DNA of 14,062 nt from Candidatus Bathyarchaeota archaeon (GTDB lineage Archaea > Thermoproteota > Bathyarchaeia > TCS64), in the NCBI GenBank assembly GCA_016934355.1, contig JAFGTA010000165.1, positions 1 through 14,062 of the forward strand, given 5' to 3'. Below are positions 1 through 6,602 of the stretch, in pieces (position 1 is the stretch's first letter; each line of letters begins with the position of its first letter). Under the pieces are notes generated by a model, which had not been told where the DNA came from, ran no database searches, and was given only the letters and a program-made list of their open reading frames with translations. Made by a program: the position numbers and the translations under genes.

Positions 1-863
1 ATGACCTTGAGCCAGTCGTCGCCGAACCCGCTCTCGATGCCCGCCAGCACGAGGGCGTCAAGCACGTCGCCGGGCTCCTCGCTGTTGACGCTCATCATCA
101 GGTTCATCCTGAGCTGCCTGACGCCCTCGTCGAGTAGCTGCTTGTACGCTCTTATGCCGTTCCTGTGGCTGCTGGCGTTGTGAGTCGAAGTGACGCCCCA
201 CTCGCTTAACTGCTTCACCACGTTCCTGTAGCTCTCCCTGAGCTCATCCACGGTGTAAGGCGGTATATGGTCATGGATCAGAGCCGTAGCGTTCTCATAG
301 AGAAGCCCCGTCAACTCGCCTTCCCCGTCACGTTCAAGCTCACCGCCCGGCGGGTCAGGCGTGTCACGGGTAATCTTCGCCACCTCCAGAGCCCTGCTGT
401 TGACTATGCACTGGTGCCCGGTGTCGGAAGTCAAGATAACGGGGTTATCAGGTGCGACCTCGTCCAGCTCCCAACGTGTTATGTGACGCCACTCCTCCAG
501 CTTGGAGTCGTTGAAGTTGGCGCCCTGAACCCATTTACCCGGGCACAGCTCCTTCGCCTTAGTCTTGAACATAGCGAGTATCTCAGGTATGTTCCTAACC
601 GGGGGAGCCCTGCAGTCCACCTGTAGGAACTTCGCCGCGATGTGGCTGGGGTGAGTATGGCTGTCGATGATGCCCGGCATGGCGGTCCCGCCTTTCAGGT
701 CCACCACCAGGGTACCGTCACCCGCCAGCCTCTTTATGTCGTCTGAGCTGCCTACCGCGACGAACTTTCCTTCCCGGATGGCGACGGCCTCGACGACCGA
801 GTCCTTCTCGTCTACCGTGATGATTTTTCCGTTAACCAGCACCATGTCGGCGTTTAAACCCAT
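1..863 (-). CDS. YtcJ-like amidohydrolase (Amidohydrolase_3), C-terminus beyond window
   Basis: This is a metal-dependent hydrolase of the amidohydrolase superfamily, YtcJ/Amidohydrolase_3 type. The 287 visible residues run without a stop to the left edge; the family is usually about 500-560 residues, so roughly half is present. The N-terminal beta-sandwich strand (VLVNGKIITVDEKD, residues 8-21) leads to the metal-binding strand PGIIDSHTH (63-71, His69 and His71). Further family landmarks are SDTGH (146-150), NSRAL (155-159) and GVTSTH (223-228). Family members hydrolyse C-N bonds in cyclic amides, N-acyl compounds or amidines; the substrate cannot be told here. I chose the ATG at 863 because MGLNADMVLVNGK matches the usual start and because a TATA-like box at 896-903 would start the transcript only about 10 nt upstream. 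An inner ATG at 845 is possible. The family is certain, the substrate unknown. Confidence 0.9.
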   Translation of the reverse strand, partial: MGLNADMVLVNGKIITVDEKDSVVEAVAIREGKFVAVGSSDDIKRLAGDGTLVVDLKGGTAMPGIIDSHTHPSHIAAKFLQVDCRAPPVRNIPEILAMFKTKAKELCPGKWVQGANFNDSKLEEWRHITRWELDEVAPDNPVILTSDTGHQCIVNSRALEVAKITRDTPDPPGGELERDGEGELTGLLYENATALIHDHIPPYTVDELRESYRNVVKQLSEWGVTSTHNASSHRNGIRAYKQLLDEGVRQLRMNLMMSVNSEEPGDVLDALVLAGIESGFGDDWLKV

Positions 864-895
864 GAAATCCACATGGTAGACACGGCTCTAGTCCC

Positions 896-903
896 ATAAA
901 AAA
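896..903 (-). promoter_or_regulatory. TATA-like box for the amidohydrolase gene
   Basis: The minus strand reads TTTTTTAT, centred about 36 nt upstream of the ATG at 863. With the usual archaeal spacing of about 25 nt the transcript would begin near 873, leaving a very short leader. The rest of the 864-1136 gap shows no gene. Confidence 0.4.
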
Positions 904-1124
904 CCAGCCACAAAACAGATTTCATGAATACATAGAAGGTCAACAGGTAGAAGAGTGGAGAGTAGGTGGGGGCTGATGCTGGTTGGGCATTTCACCTATC
1001 TCCCGACCTATACCCCGGCGGAGGATCTAAAAAGCGTAGTTGGGGACAGGTTCACCACAAACAACGTGTGTGTAACAGAGCCATCCAAAACAGGAGGATT
1101 GTATGTATGCCGGCGATACATCAG

Positions 1125-1146
1125 AAAAAGCTGGAGCTAAAGCTCC
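1125..1146 (-). terminator. Stem-loop and T-tract after the CapA-like gene
   Basis: On the minus strand the inverted repeat GGAGCT-TT-AGCTCC (1146-1133) spans the stop codon of the CapA-like gene and is followed two bases later by CTTTTT (T5 at 1129-1125). It resembles an intrinsic terminator, and T-tracts also terminate archaeal transcription. A second 6-bp inverted repeat lies just beyond it at 1103-1121. Confidence 0.4.
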
Positions 1147-2438
1147 ACGACGCCGACGCCGTCCTCGACCTTGATAACAGTGCCGTAGGGCTCGGAGAGC
1201 TTCTTCATTATCCCGAGTATCTTGGCCGCCATCTTCTTGTCCGCCAGCACTGGTCTGCCGCGCTGGCTTCTGGGCTTGTCCTGTCCAAGGTAAATCGGAT
1301 ATAGCTTGAGCTCCTTGAGCCGGTCCCCCACGTACTCCATCCTCGGGGTGACGCTGATCCAGTACTTCTCGTCGTCTGTGAACCACTTGAATATCTGGCG
1401 ACCAGGGCTGGGAGGCAACTTCTGCCTAGCGTCGAACGCCTCACTCACCTTCCCGGTGTACGGATCCAGCTTCTGTCGTTCGTAGAAGTCGGCGGGCATC
1501 TTGAAAACCGTCTCGTTCTGGAATATGAAGTTGCCCAGACTGTAGAAGATGGGCCTGCCGTCCCTGATCTCGATGCCCCTCATGGCGTGGTGGCCGTGGC
1601 CTATGAAGCAGTGGCACCCAGCGTCGATGGCGGTCCTCGCGAACTCCTCCATGAACTCCGCGGGCCTCTCCGAGTCGTTGGGCATTCCCTCGTGGGCGTG
1701 GAGGCTGAACAGAACCCAGTCCGCCATCTTCGCGGCGTCGCGAATCGCCTCCAGGTTACCCTCCATATCCTTCTTGTTAGGCTTCGTGTGCAGCCCTACG
1801 TTATCCCCCTCCACGTATTTGTCGGAGAGGAAGTGGTAGTTGCCCTCCTCCTGGTAGACCTCAGGCAGGTTCAGCTCACCGTAGACCGCCTTCAGCTTCG
1901 CTACAGTCTCAGGCTTAACCTCGAACCACTTCTCATACCTCAGCGGGTTAAGGCCGGGTCTCCCCTTCATGTCCCTCCTGGAATCGCCGGCGCGCCCGAA
2001 GTTGGCGAACGAGCTGCAGGCAGACAGTACTGCGATCCTTCCGCTTCCCGTCTCGAGGTAACCCGGCTCACGGGCCTCGGCTAGGTTCTTACCTGTCCCT
2101 GCGTGGGGCACCCCCGCCTGTTCCAGATGGAATAGGGTGCTCAGCAGCCCACCGTACATGTAGTCGAGGCTGTGGTTGTTCGCCGTGCTGAAGATGTTGA
2201 ACCCCATCCATGTGAGCTCGTCGAGGATGCTCGGCGACGCCCTCGTGTACGTGCCGCCGCACTCGGCAGCCGGGTAACAGTCTTCGTCGTAGTCGTGGAG
2301 AAGCATCTCCAGGTTCGTGAAAGCTACGTCGACGCTGCGGATGAGCGTCAACAGCCTCTCGAACTCCGACTCAGAGTGGACTGACTGCTTCATAGTGATA
2401 AGCGAGTCGCCCGTAGCGACAAGGCTAAGCTCCTTCAA
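1137..2438 (-). CDS. CapA-like metallophosphatase family protein (PGA_cap)
   Basis: This 433-residue protein belongs to the CapA/PgsA-like branch of the calcineurin-like phosphoesterase fold. Metal-site motifs occur in order: TGD (9-11), NLE (42-44), NNHSLD (87-92), HAHEG (247-251), GHGHH (280-284), then SLGNFIF (300-306). Known bacterial CapA proteins act in poly-gamma-glutamate capsule production. No capB, capC or ligase genes lie here, so a role in a capsule is not supported; archaeal homologues are generally uncharacterised. There is no signal peptide or membrane segment, so the protein is probably cytoplasmic, unlike membrane-anchored CapA. The start is TTG at 2438, supported by GGTG five bases upstream and a TATA-like box at 2468-2477. 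It lies 74 bases downstream of thrC on the same strand but appears to have its own promoter. The stop is TAG. Confidence 0.88.
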   Translation of the reverse strand: MKELSLVATGDSLITMKQSVHSESEFERLLTLIRSVDVAFTNLEMLLHDYDEDCYPAAECGGTYTRASPSILDELTWMGFNIFSTANNHSLDYMYGGLLSTLFHLEQAGVPHAGTGKNLAEAREPGYLETGSGRIAVLSACSSFANFGRAGDSRRDMKGRPGLNPLRYEKWFEVKPETVAKLKAVYGELNLPEVYQEEGNYHFLSDKYVEGDNVGLHTKPNKKDMEGNLEAIRDAAKMADWVLFSLHAHEGMPNDSERPAEFMEEFARTAIDAGCHCFIGHGHHAMRGIEIRDGRPIFYSLGNFIFQNETVFKMPADFYERQKLDPYTGKVSEAFDARQKLPPSPGRQIFKWFTDDEKYWISVTPRMEYVGDRLKELKLYPIYLGQDKPRSQRGRPVLADKKMAAKILGIMKKLSEPYGTVIKVEDGVGVVEL

Positions 2439-2467
2439 ATAGACACCAGTATCTGAACCGCGCCAAG

Positions 2468-2477
2468 AAATAAAATA
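2468..2477 (-). promoter_or_regulatory. TATA-like box for the CapA-like gene
   Basis: The minus strand reads TATTTTATTT. A transcript starting about 25 nt downstream (near 2447) would have a leader of about 10 nt that still contains the GGTG ribosome site. A 15-base perfect palindrome lies just upstream at 2486-2500. Confidence 0.45.
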
Positions 2478-2485
2478 CCAGCGCC

Positions 2486-2500
2486 TAATACGGCGTATTA
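2486..2500. repeat. Perfect inverted repeat between thrC and the CapA-like gene
   Basis: TAATAC-GGC-GTATTA is a 6-bp perfect inverted repeat with a 3-base centre. It sits 12 bases past the thrC stop and immediately upstream of the CapA-like gene's TATA-like box. It could be an operator at the BRE/TATA site or a weak 3'-end hairpin for thrBC; there is no T-tract after it, which favours an operator. Confidence 0.4.
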
Positions 2501-2512
2501 AGTTAGATCAAT

Positions 2513-3805
2513 TCAAGCCCTGACGGTCACAGCCTCGACAGGATGGGTGTCAGGCTGCTTGAGGAGCCGCTCGATGCTTCCGATGTCTGGCTCCACCTGC
2601 ACAGGGCGGTTCATGCGACGCGCCTCCATGTTCAGCTCGCCGAGGTGGTACTTCACCGTGTTGTCCGGGTCCTTCATCAGGTTCCCCGTGAGGATGCATA
2701 CAACCTCCTCGTCCGGGTCGATGACACCCATCTCCCGCAGCTTCCTGGCGCCCGCGACCGACGCCGCCGACGCGGGCTCACACCCGACCCCCGCTGCGTC
2801 GATGACGGCCTTCGCGTCCATTATCTCGACATCCGATACCTGCTCAACCACTCCATCGGTGAGGCGCAGCGAGTCAAGTGCCTTGATCCAGCTAACCGGG
2901 TTACCTATCTTGATGGCGGAGGCGATGGTGTCCGGCTTCATCGGCTCGAGGCTGTTGAGCTTTCCCCTCCAGAGCCTGTAGAAGGGGTTCGCGCCCTCCG
3001 CCTGGATCGACGCGATCCGGGGTAACCAGTCCACGAGGCCGAGCTGCCTCAGCTCCCTCAGCGCCTTGCCGAATGCCGCCGTATTACCGAGGTTACCGGC
3101 GGGTAGGACTATCCAGTCGGGTGGCTCCCAGCGCCTCTGCTGGAGGGTCTCGAAGACGATGCTCTTCTGGCCCTCCACTCTCCAAGGGTTCAGGCTGTTC
3201 AGCACGTAGAAGCCTAGCTCCCTGCTGCCCTCCTTTACCACCTTCATGGCGTCGTCGAAGTTGCCCTTTATCTGGATCACCTGGGCGCCGTATGCCAGGG
3301 CCTGGGCGAGCTTTCCGTATGCGATCTCGCCCTCGGGTACGAAGACAACTGCCTTTAACCCTGCGTGGGCAGCGTATGCCGCCATCGACGCGCTGGTGTT
3401 TCCGGTCGAGGCGCACGCCACCACGTTGGCGCCGCCCCTCACGGCCTCGGAGACGGCGACGGTCATGCCCCGGTCCTTGAAGCTGCCAGTGGGGTTCTCC
3501 CCCTCGTGTTTCATTTGTAGACGCTCGACGCCCGCGTACTTCGAAACCATGCCGCGGCTGTACAGGTTGGTGTTACCCTCAGGCCGGGTCACTATTGAGC
3601 TCACTCCAATGCAGGGGTGGATGAGTTCCTTGTATCTCCAGACTCCGCTGCGGTAAGGAGCATCCAAGCAGCTCAGCCTGCCGTCAAAGACCTCTAGAGA
3701 CGCCTTAGGGAACACGTGGACGACCTCCAGTATCCCCCCGCAGCCGCAGAGGAACCCGTTCACGGCGTCCACAGACCTGCCGCAACGCACACAACGATAC
3801 TTCAT
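2513..3805 (-). CDS. thrC: Threonine synthase
   Basis: This PLP enzyme converts O-phosphohomoserine and water to threonine and phosphate, the last step of threonine synthesis in the cytoplasm. The 430 residues are a normal length. Cys5, Cys8, Cys20 and Cys22 form an N-terminal zinc-ribbon-like element, common in archaeal and plant-like threonine synthases. The PLP-binding lysine is Lys110 in ENPTGSFKDRG. STGNTSAS (133-140), PAGNLGN (235-241) and EPASAAS (343-349) complete the fold-type II active site. The ATG at 3805 is 2 bases past the thrB stop, with GGTGA inside the end of thrB about 7 bases upstream, so the two genes are translated from one mRNA. The stop is TGA. Threonine synthase is far more likely than a threonine dehydratase or cysteate synthase because thrB is adjacent, although cysteate synthase is a close paralogue. 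Confidence 0.95.
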   Translation of the reverse strand: MKYRCVRCGRSVDAVNGFLCGCGGILEVVHVFPKASLEVFDGRLSCLDAPYRSGVWRYKELIHPCIGVSSIVTRPEGNTNLYSRGMVSKYAGVERLQMKHEGENPTGSFKDRGMTVAVSEAVRGGANVVACASTGNTSASMAAYAAHAGLKAVVFVPEGEIAYGKLAQALAYGAQVIQIKGNFDDAMKVVKEGSRELGFYVLNSLNPWRVEGQKSIVFETLQQRRWEPPDWIVLPAGNLGNTAAFGKALRELRQLGLVDWLPRIASIQAEGANPFYRLWRGKLNSLEPMKPDTIASAIKIGNPVSWIKALDSLRLTDGVVEQVSDVEIMDAKAVIDAAGVGCEPASAASVAGARKLREMGVIDPDEEVVCILTGNLMKDPDNTVKYHLGELNMEARRMNRPVQVEPDIGSIERLLKQPDTHPVEAVTVRA

Positions 3806-3807
3806 AG

Positions 3808-4722
3808 CTAGATCACCCTCGCCCCGCGGTTACTCGGCTGGGTATGATAAACCCGAGTCCTTATGTTACTAAAAGCATTCACCATCGCATTCGCTATCTC
3901 GCCGACTGGCTCGCCTACCGCGAACACAGAGGGGCCTCCGCCTGAGATGCTGCACCCGTAGGCTCCGGCGTCCAGCGCCGCCTGCTTGACCTCCCAGAAC
4001 CGGGGGATCATGGATGCGCGGTGAGGCTCTACGAGGTTGTCGCAGACGCTCTTACCGAACAGCACGGGGTCGCCGAGGGCAACCGCCGCAGTCATCCTCG
4101 TCGCGTGCCCGATGTTCCGCACGGCGTCCCTGAGGTTCACCTTCTCCGGGAGAAGCTCACGGGCCGTACGTGTCTTGTTCTCGATGTCTATCTCAGGCGC
4201 CACCACGACCATCCCCACGTCGGGGGCGTCGAGCTTAACCACGTCATAGTCCTCCCCGACGAGCACGTAGCCGCCGAGTATGGAAGCAGCGACGTTGTCG
4301 GCGTGAGGAGCTCCAGCCACGGCGCCCTCGCTGTGAGCCGCCAGCCGGATGAGTCCGCTGGCTCCCAGTCCAAGCCCGAGCATGTGGTTCACGGCGATTG
4401 CCGTAGCGGACGCCGAGGCGCCCGAGGAGCCCATGCCCTTACCGGGCGGCACTCCCTTCCGTATCTTAGCCATGAAGCCGTGCTTTACATCGTATCTTTC
4501 CTTGACCAGCTGGAGGACCGCCCCCGAGCTGTTCATGTCTGGGTCTAACGGGATACTCTCTGAACCGACTCCCTTCACCTGCAGCCTGACCTCTGGTTCA
4601 CTTATCTTCTCTAGCTGCACGATGTCGCCTACGCTGTCGAGGGCTACACCGATTACGTCAAAACCAGGGCCAAGGTTAGCGATGGAGCCGGGCGAGTAAA
4701 CACGAACCTGTTTTACAGTCAC
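3808..4722 (-). CDS. thrB: Homoserine kinase (GHMP family)
   Basis: The enzyme phosphorylates homoserine with ATP to give O-phosphohomoserine, the substrate of the adjacent ThrC. The 304 residues are typical of the family. The N-terminal block PGSIANLGPGFDVIG (11-25) and the GHMP ATP loop PPGKGMGSSGASASA (92-106) are clear. EGAVAGAPHADN (132-143) and SGGGPS (260-265) are also diagnostic. The start is GTG at 4722; an in-frame TGA two codons upstream rules out a longer start. A ribosome site GGGTGA is present but unusually close, about 3 bases from the start codon. A TATA-like box lies at 4765-4773. Homoserine dehydrogenase and aspartate kinase are not in the window, so the rest of the pathway is encoded elsewhere. 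Confidence 0.95.
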   Translation of the reverse strand: MTVKQVRVYSPGSIANLGPGFDVIGVALDSVGDIVQLEKISEPEVRLQVKGVGSESIPLDPDMNSSGAVLQLVKERYDVKHGFMAKIRKGVPPGKGMGSSGASASATAIAVNHMLGLGLGASGLIRLAAHSEGAVAGAPHADNVAASILGGYVLVGEDYDVVKLDAPDVGMVVVAPEIDIENKTRTARELLPEKVNLRDAVRNIGHATRMTAAVALGDPVLFGKSVCDNLVEPHRASMIPRFWEVKQAALDAGAYGCSISGGGPSVFAVGEPVGEIANAMVNAFSNIRTRVYHTQPSNRGARVI

Positions 4723-4764
4723 CTGTCACCCTAAACACCTTGACTCCCCTTCAATGGAGACTTG

Positions 4765-4773
4765 ATAATATAA
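4765..4773 (-). promoter_or_regulatory. TATA-like box for thrBC
   Basis: The minus strand reads TTATATTAT, preceded by GAAACCG, which fits a BRE-like element. The predicted transcript start is near 4743, giving a leader of about 20 nt before the GTG start of thrB. It faces away from the nfu promoter in the same 163-base gap. Confidence 0.55.
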
Positions 4774-4844
4774 CGGTTTCGTAGTAACAAACTTGTGCAG
4801 GCGAGTAAACCCCACACAATCACGTCTGTGCAGACCTATCAACG

Positions 4845-4852
4845 TTTAAATA
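4845..4852 (+). promoter_or_regulatory. TATA-like box for nfu and the downstream gene
   Basis: TTTAAATA lies 33 bases upstream of the nfu TTG start. The predicted transcript start, near 4872, is at the edge of the GGAGTGA ribosome site at 4873-4879. Confidence 0.5.
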
Positions 4853-4885
4853 GTATCGAAAACTCTCTTCTCGGAGTGACATCTT

Positions 4886-5107
4886 TTGAAAGAAGAAGTA
4901 AGACTAGCACTTGAAGAGGTAAGACCACACCTCCAGGTAGACGGAGGAGACGTAGAGCTCGTTGACGTCGATGAAGACGGAACCGTCAAGGTCAGGCTTA
5001 CTGGCGCCTGCGCAGGCTGCCCGATGAGCCAGATGACTCTCAAGTGGGGCGTCGAGAACTATCTCAAGAAGAAGATCCCCGCAGTCAAGTCAGTCGAAGC
5101 AGTGTAG
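4886..5107 (+). CDS. Nfu-type iron-sulfur cluster scaffold (NifU C-terminal domain)
   Basis: This is a free-standing NifU_C/Nfu domain of 73 residues, which in characterised homologues holds a [4Fe-4S] cluster and passes it to apo-proteins. The family core is complete: an N-terminal helix, LQVDGGDVELVDV (16-28), then VRLTGACAGCPMS (36-48) with the cluster-binding CxxC at Cys42 and Cys45, and TLKWGVENYL (51-60). There is no NifU N-terminal, ferredoxin or HEAT domain, the usual compact archaeal form. The start is TTG at 4886, set by GGAGTGA at 4873-4879, six bases upstream. The next gene's ribosome site overlaps the last base of this gene's TAG stop, so the two are almost certainly one operon. 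Confidence 0.93.
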   Translation: MKEEVRLALEEVRPHLQVDGGDVELVDVDEDGTVKVRLTGACAGCPMSQMTLKWGVENYLKKKIPAVKSVEAV

Positions 5108-5112
5108 GAGGT
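5107..5112 (+). promoter_or_regulatory. Strong ribosome binding site before a CTG start
   Basis: GGAGGT begins on the last base of the nfu stop codon and ends six bases before CTG at 5119. No ATG, GTG or TTG lies at a suitable distance in the open frame. The site therefore points to initiation at CTG. Confidence 0.6.
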
Positions 5113-5118
5113 AACCCA

Positions 5119-5586
5119 CTGACGCCGCCCGTCGAGCTAGAGCACGCAAACACCTACGGCGACATATTCGCACTCGTAAAGAAGGCCGTGAAGAGAAGCC
5201 TAGGACTCCACCGCGTAGGCCTCATGCTTTACCTAGGGAACCTACCCATCAGGGTGGGCGCGTTCCACCCTCTCGGCACAAACGACATAGTGCTTAACAG
5301 GCGGCTCCTCGGAGCAACGACCAGCCTCAAACAGAAGGCCCACGTATTCGCCATCCTGACTCACGAGTACCTGCACACCCTCGGCTTCACAGATGAACGC
5401 CAGGTACGGAAGCTCACGTACAGGGTCTGCCAGGAGAACTTCGGGAAGAGTCATCCGGCTGTAGACGCGGCGCTGACGGGCCCATGGGCCGACCTCACGG
5501 AGGAGGACTACGTTGAGATCGAGCCTGAGCTCAACCTTGAGCTGGTCAGGGACTTTGAGAGAATCGACAGCGGGTATATAATCTAG
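5119..5586 (+). CDS. Putative small zinc metallopeptidase (HEYLHTLGFTDE), CTG start
   Basis: This 155-residue protein is not a family I can name. It contains HEYLHTLGFTDE at residues 82-93, an HExxHxxGxxD pattern like the short metzincin motif in which Asp replaces the third His (as in snapalysin). His82, Glu83, His86 and Asp92 would be the catalytic and metal residues. There is no signal peptide or membrane segment, so it should act in the cytoplasm. The open frame extends back to a GTG at 5044 inside nfu, but that start has no ribosome site; CTG at 5119 lies six bases after GGAGGT. The first GTG inside the frame (about residue 24) would remove the N-terminal region. Its coupling to nfu suggests a linked role, which is inference. 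The peptidase activity is also inferred from the motif alone. The stop is TAG. Confidence 0.75.
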   Translation: MTPPVELEHANTYGDIFALVKKAVKRSLGLHRVGLMLYLGNLPIRVGAFHPLGTNDIVLNRRLLGATTSLKQKAHVFAILTHEYLHTLGFTDERQVRKLTYRVCQENFGKSHPAVDAALTGPWADLTEEDYVEIEPELNLELVRDFERIDSGYII

Positions 5587-5606
5587 TTTAAAAACGGTTT
5601 CTGGGT

Positions 5607-6167
5607 TTAGGCCTGCTCGCTTTTCAGCAGCGCCTTCTTTGTGATCTTCACGAGGTCCTCCGGCGGGATGGGCTTCATGAGCACCTCTTTGATGCCGAGT
5701 TCCGCCTCGTTTAGGTTGTCCTTGAAGCTGCTGTAACCCGTGATCATTATGATGTTCACGTCTTCGCTGTTCTCACGGATCTTCTCAGCCACTTCGTCGC
5801 CAAGCATGTCAGGCAGGTTGATGTCCAGGATCACAAGGTCGTACTTGTTCCTGTTGGCCTTGTAAAGCGCCTGCAGACCAGTGATTGCCGTGTCCACGTT
5901 GAAACCGACGCTCTGGAGCACCAGCTTGAAGGTGTTGGCGAGGTTCTTGTCGTCGTCGACTACGAGGATGCTTTGAACGCTCGGCTCCATGTCGGTCTCG
6001 GGCTTGCCTACCTCGTACTCCATGAGGCTTCTCTTCAGATCGGGGTCACGCTGGATTGTCTGGCTCACGATCTCAAGTCGCTCCACGAGCTCGTCGAGCT
6101 TCTCCTCGTGCTCTCTGAGTATGTTAATAAGCAGGTCTAGCACATCGATTTTCTCTGTGAACGACAT
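5607..6167 (-). CDS. Single-domain response regulator with N-terminal coiled coil
   Basis: This 186-residue protein has a helical, charged N-terminal segment (about 5-50, heptad-like, probably a coiled coil), a linker, and a receiver domain (about 65-185). The receiver residues are all present: acidic pocket Asp71-Asp73, phosphoacceptor Asp115 in LVILDINLPD, Thr143 in MITG, and Lys165 in LMKPI. No output domain follows, so it likely signals through protein contacts or the N-terminal helix. No histidine kinase lies in the window, so its partner is encoded elsewhere. The ATG at 6167 is the natural start, with only a weak GTGA ribosome site upstream. A TATA-like box lies at 6212-6219. It converges with the peptidase-like gene, with 20 bases between their stop codons. 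Confidence 0.9.
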   Translation of the reverse strand: MSFTEKIDVLDLLINILREHEEKLDELVERLEIVSQTIQRDPDLKRSLMEYEVGKPETDMEPSVQSILVVDDDKNLANTFKLVLQSVGFNVDTAITGLQALYKANRNKYDLVILDINLPDMLGDEVAEKIRENSEDVNIIMITGYSSFKDNLNEAELGIKEVLMKPIPPEDLVKITKKALLKSEQA

Positions 6168-6211
6168 TTCATCACGGTAGTTTTTCGTACTGGTTGCTGT
6201 ACAACTACCGC

Positions 6212-6219
6212 AATATAAG
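6212..6219 (-). promoter_or_regulatory. TATA-like box for the response regulator
   Basis: The minus strand reads CTTATATT. The predicted transcript start is near 6190, giving a leader of about 23 nt before the ATG at 6167. It sits between the stop of the zinc-ribbon gene and the regulator, so the regulator can be transcribed on its own. Confidence 0.5.
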
Positions 6220-6243
6220 ACTCTTTAGGCGTAGATATCTATA

Positions 6244-6483
6244 TCACTGCTCTATCAGGGAAGCCTCTACACAGAGGGGGCACCTAAGAATTTTGCCGTG
6301 TCCATGGGGGTAATCCTCGACTATTCCATGCAGAGGGCACCTGAAGGCGTAGAACTGGATGCTACCGGCCCACCCAGCCCTCGTTCTGCGGCGAGTCGGC
6401 ACACACCCTAGCATAGTCAGCTTGATCATCTGGAGCCTGCTGAGCTTTACCTTGGGTATCCTGTGCTTCTGGAACTGAACCAT
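6244..6483 (-). CDS. Small zinc-ribbon protein, function unknown
   Basis: This basic protein of 79 residues carries FRCPLHG (47-53) and LRCPLC (66-71), so Cys49, His52, Cys68 and Cys71 can form one zinc site, with the polar turn EDYPHGHGK between them. The N-terminal half is rich in Lys and Arg (RRRTRAG), which fits nucleic-acid or ribosome contact; that is inference. The ATG at 6483 is preferred because a TATA-like AATAATT lies at about 6513-6520, which would place the transcript start just before it. An in-frame TTG at 6513 would add ten residues but lies within that box. The stop is TGA, and the response regulator follows 77 bases later on the same strand with its own TATA-like box. Confidence 0.7.
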   Translation of the reverse strand: MVQFQKHRIPKVKLSRLQMIKLTMLGCVPTRRRTRAGWAGSIQFYAFRCPLHGIVEDYPHGHGKILRCPLCVEASLIEQ

Positions 6484-6562
6484 CTGCTGCTTGGTCTGCC
6501 TCGTGGTGCTCAATTATTGTATTGTGACTGCCTGATCGGCTCGCCGTGTACAATTCGGAAAA

Positions 6563-6571
6563 AGTTATACT
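6563..6571 (+). promoter_or_regulatory. TATA-like box for the flavin-reductase-like gene
   Basis: AGTTATACT is centred about 36 bases upstream of the TTG at 6603. The predicted transcript start near 6592 just includes the GGTG ribosome site at 6594-6597. This supports TTG 6603 over the GTG at 6546, which would lie upstream of the promoter. Confidence 0.5.
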
Positions 6572-6602
6572 CATAGCCACGGCTCATATTGCTGGTGTTC
6601 GT

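Noticed and set aside
1103..1121. ATGTAT-GCCGGCG-ATACAT inverted repeat as a regulatory site
   Set aside because: Only a 6-bp stem, not next to a promoter; at most part of the 3' end of the CapA transcript.
864..1136. A gene or tRNA in the gap between the amidohydrolase and the CapA-like gene
   Set aside because: Short frames here have no ribosome site or protein-like composition, and no cloverleaf could be drawn by eye; only a TATA-like box and a terminator-like repeat were supported.
1587..2084. Plus-strand open frame opposite the CapA-like gene
   Set aside because: Shadow of the CapA codons, with no recognisable domain or ribosome site.
6165..6175. GTGATGA on the minus strand as a C/D-box guide RNA element
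   Set aside because: No matching D box (CTGA) or C'/D' pair at guide-RNA spacing; it overlaps the leader and start of the response regulator.
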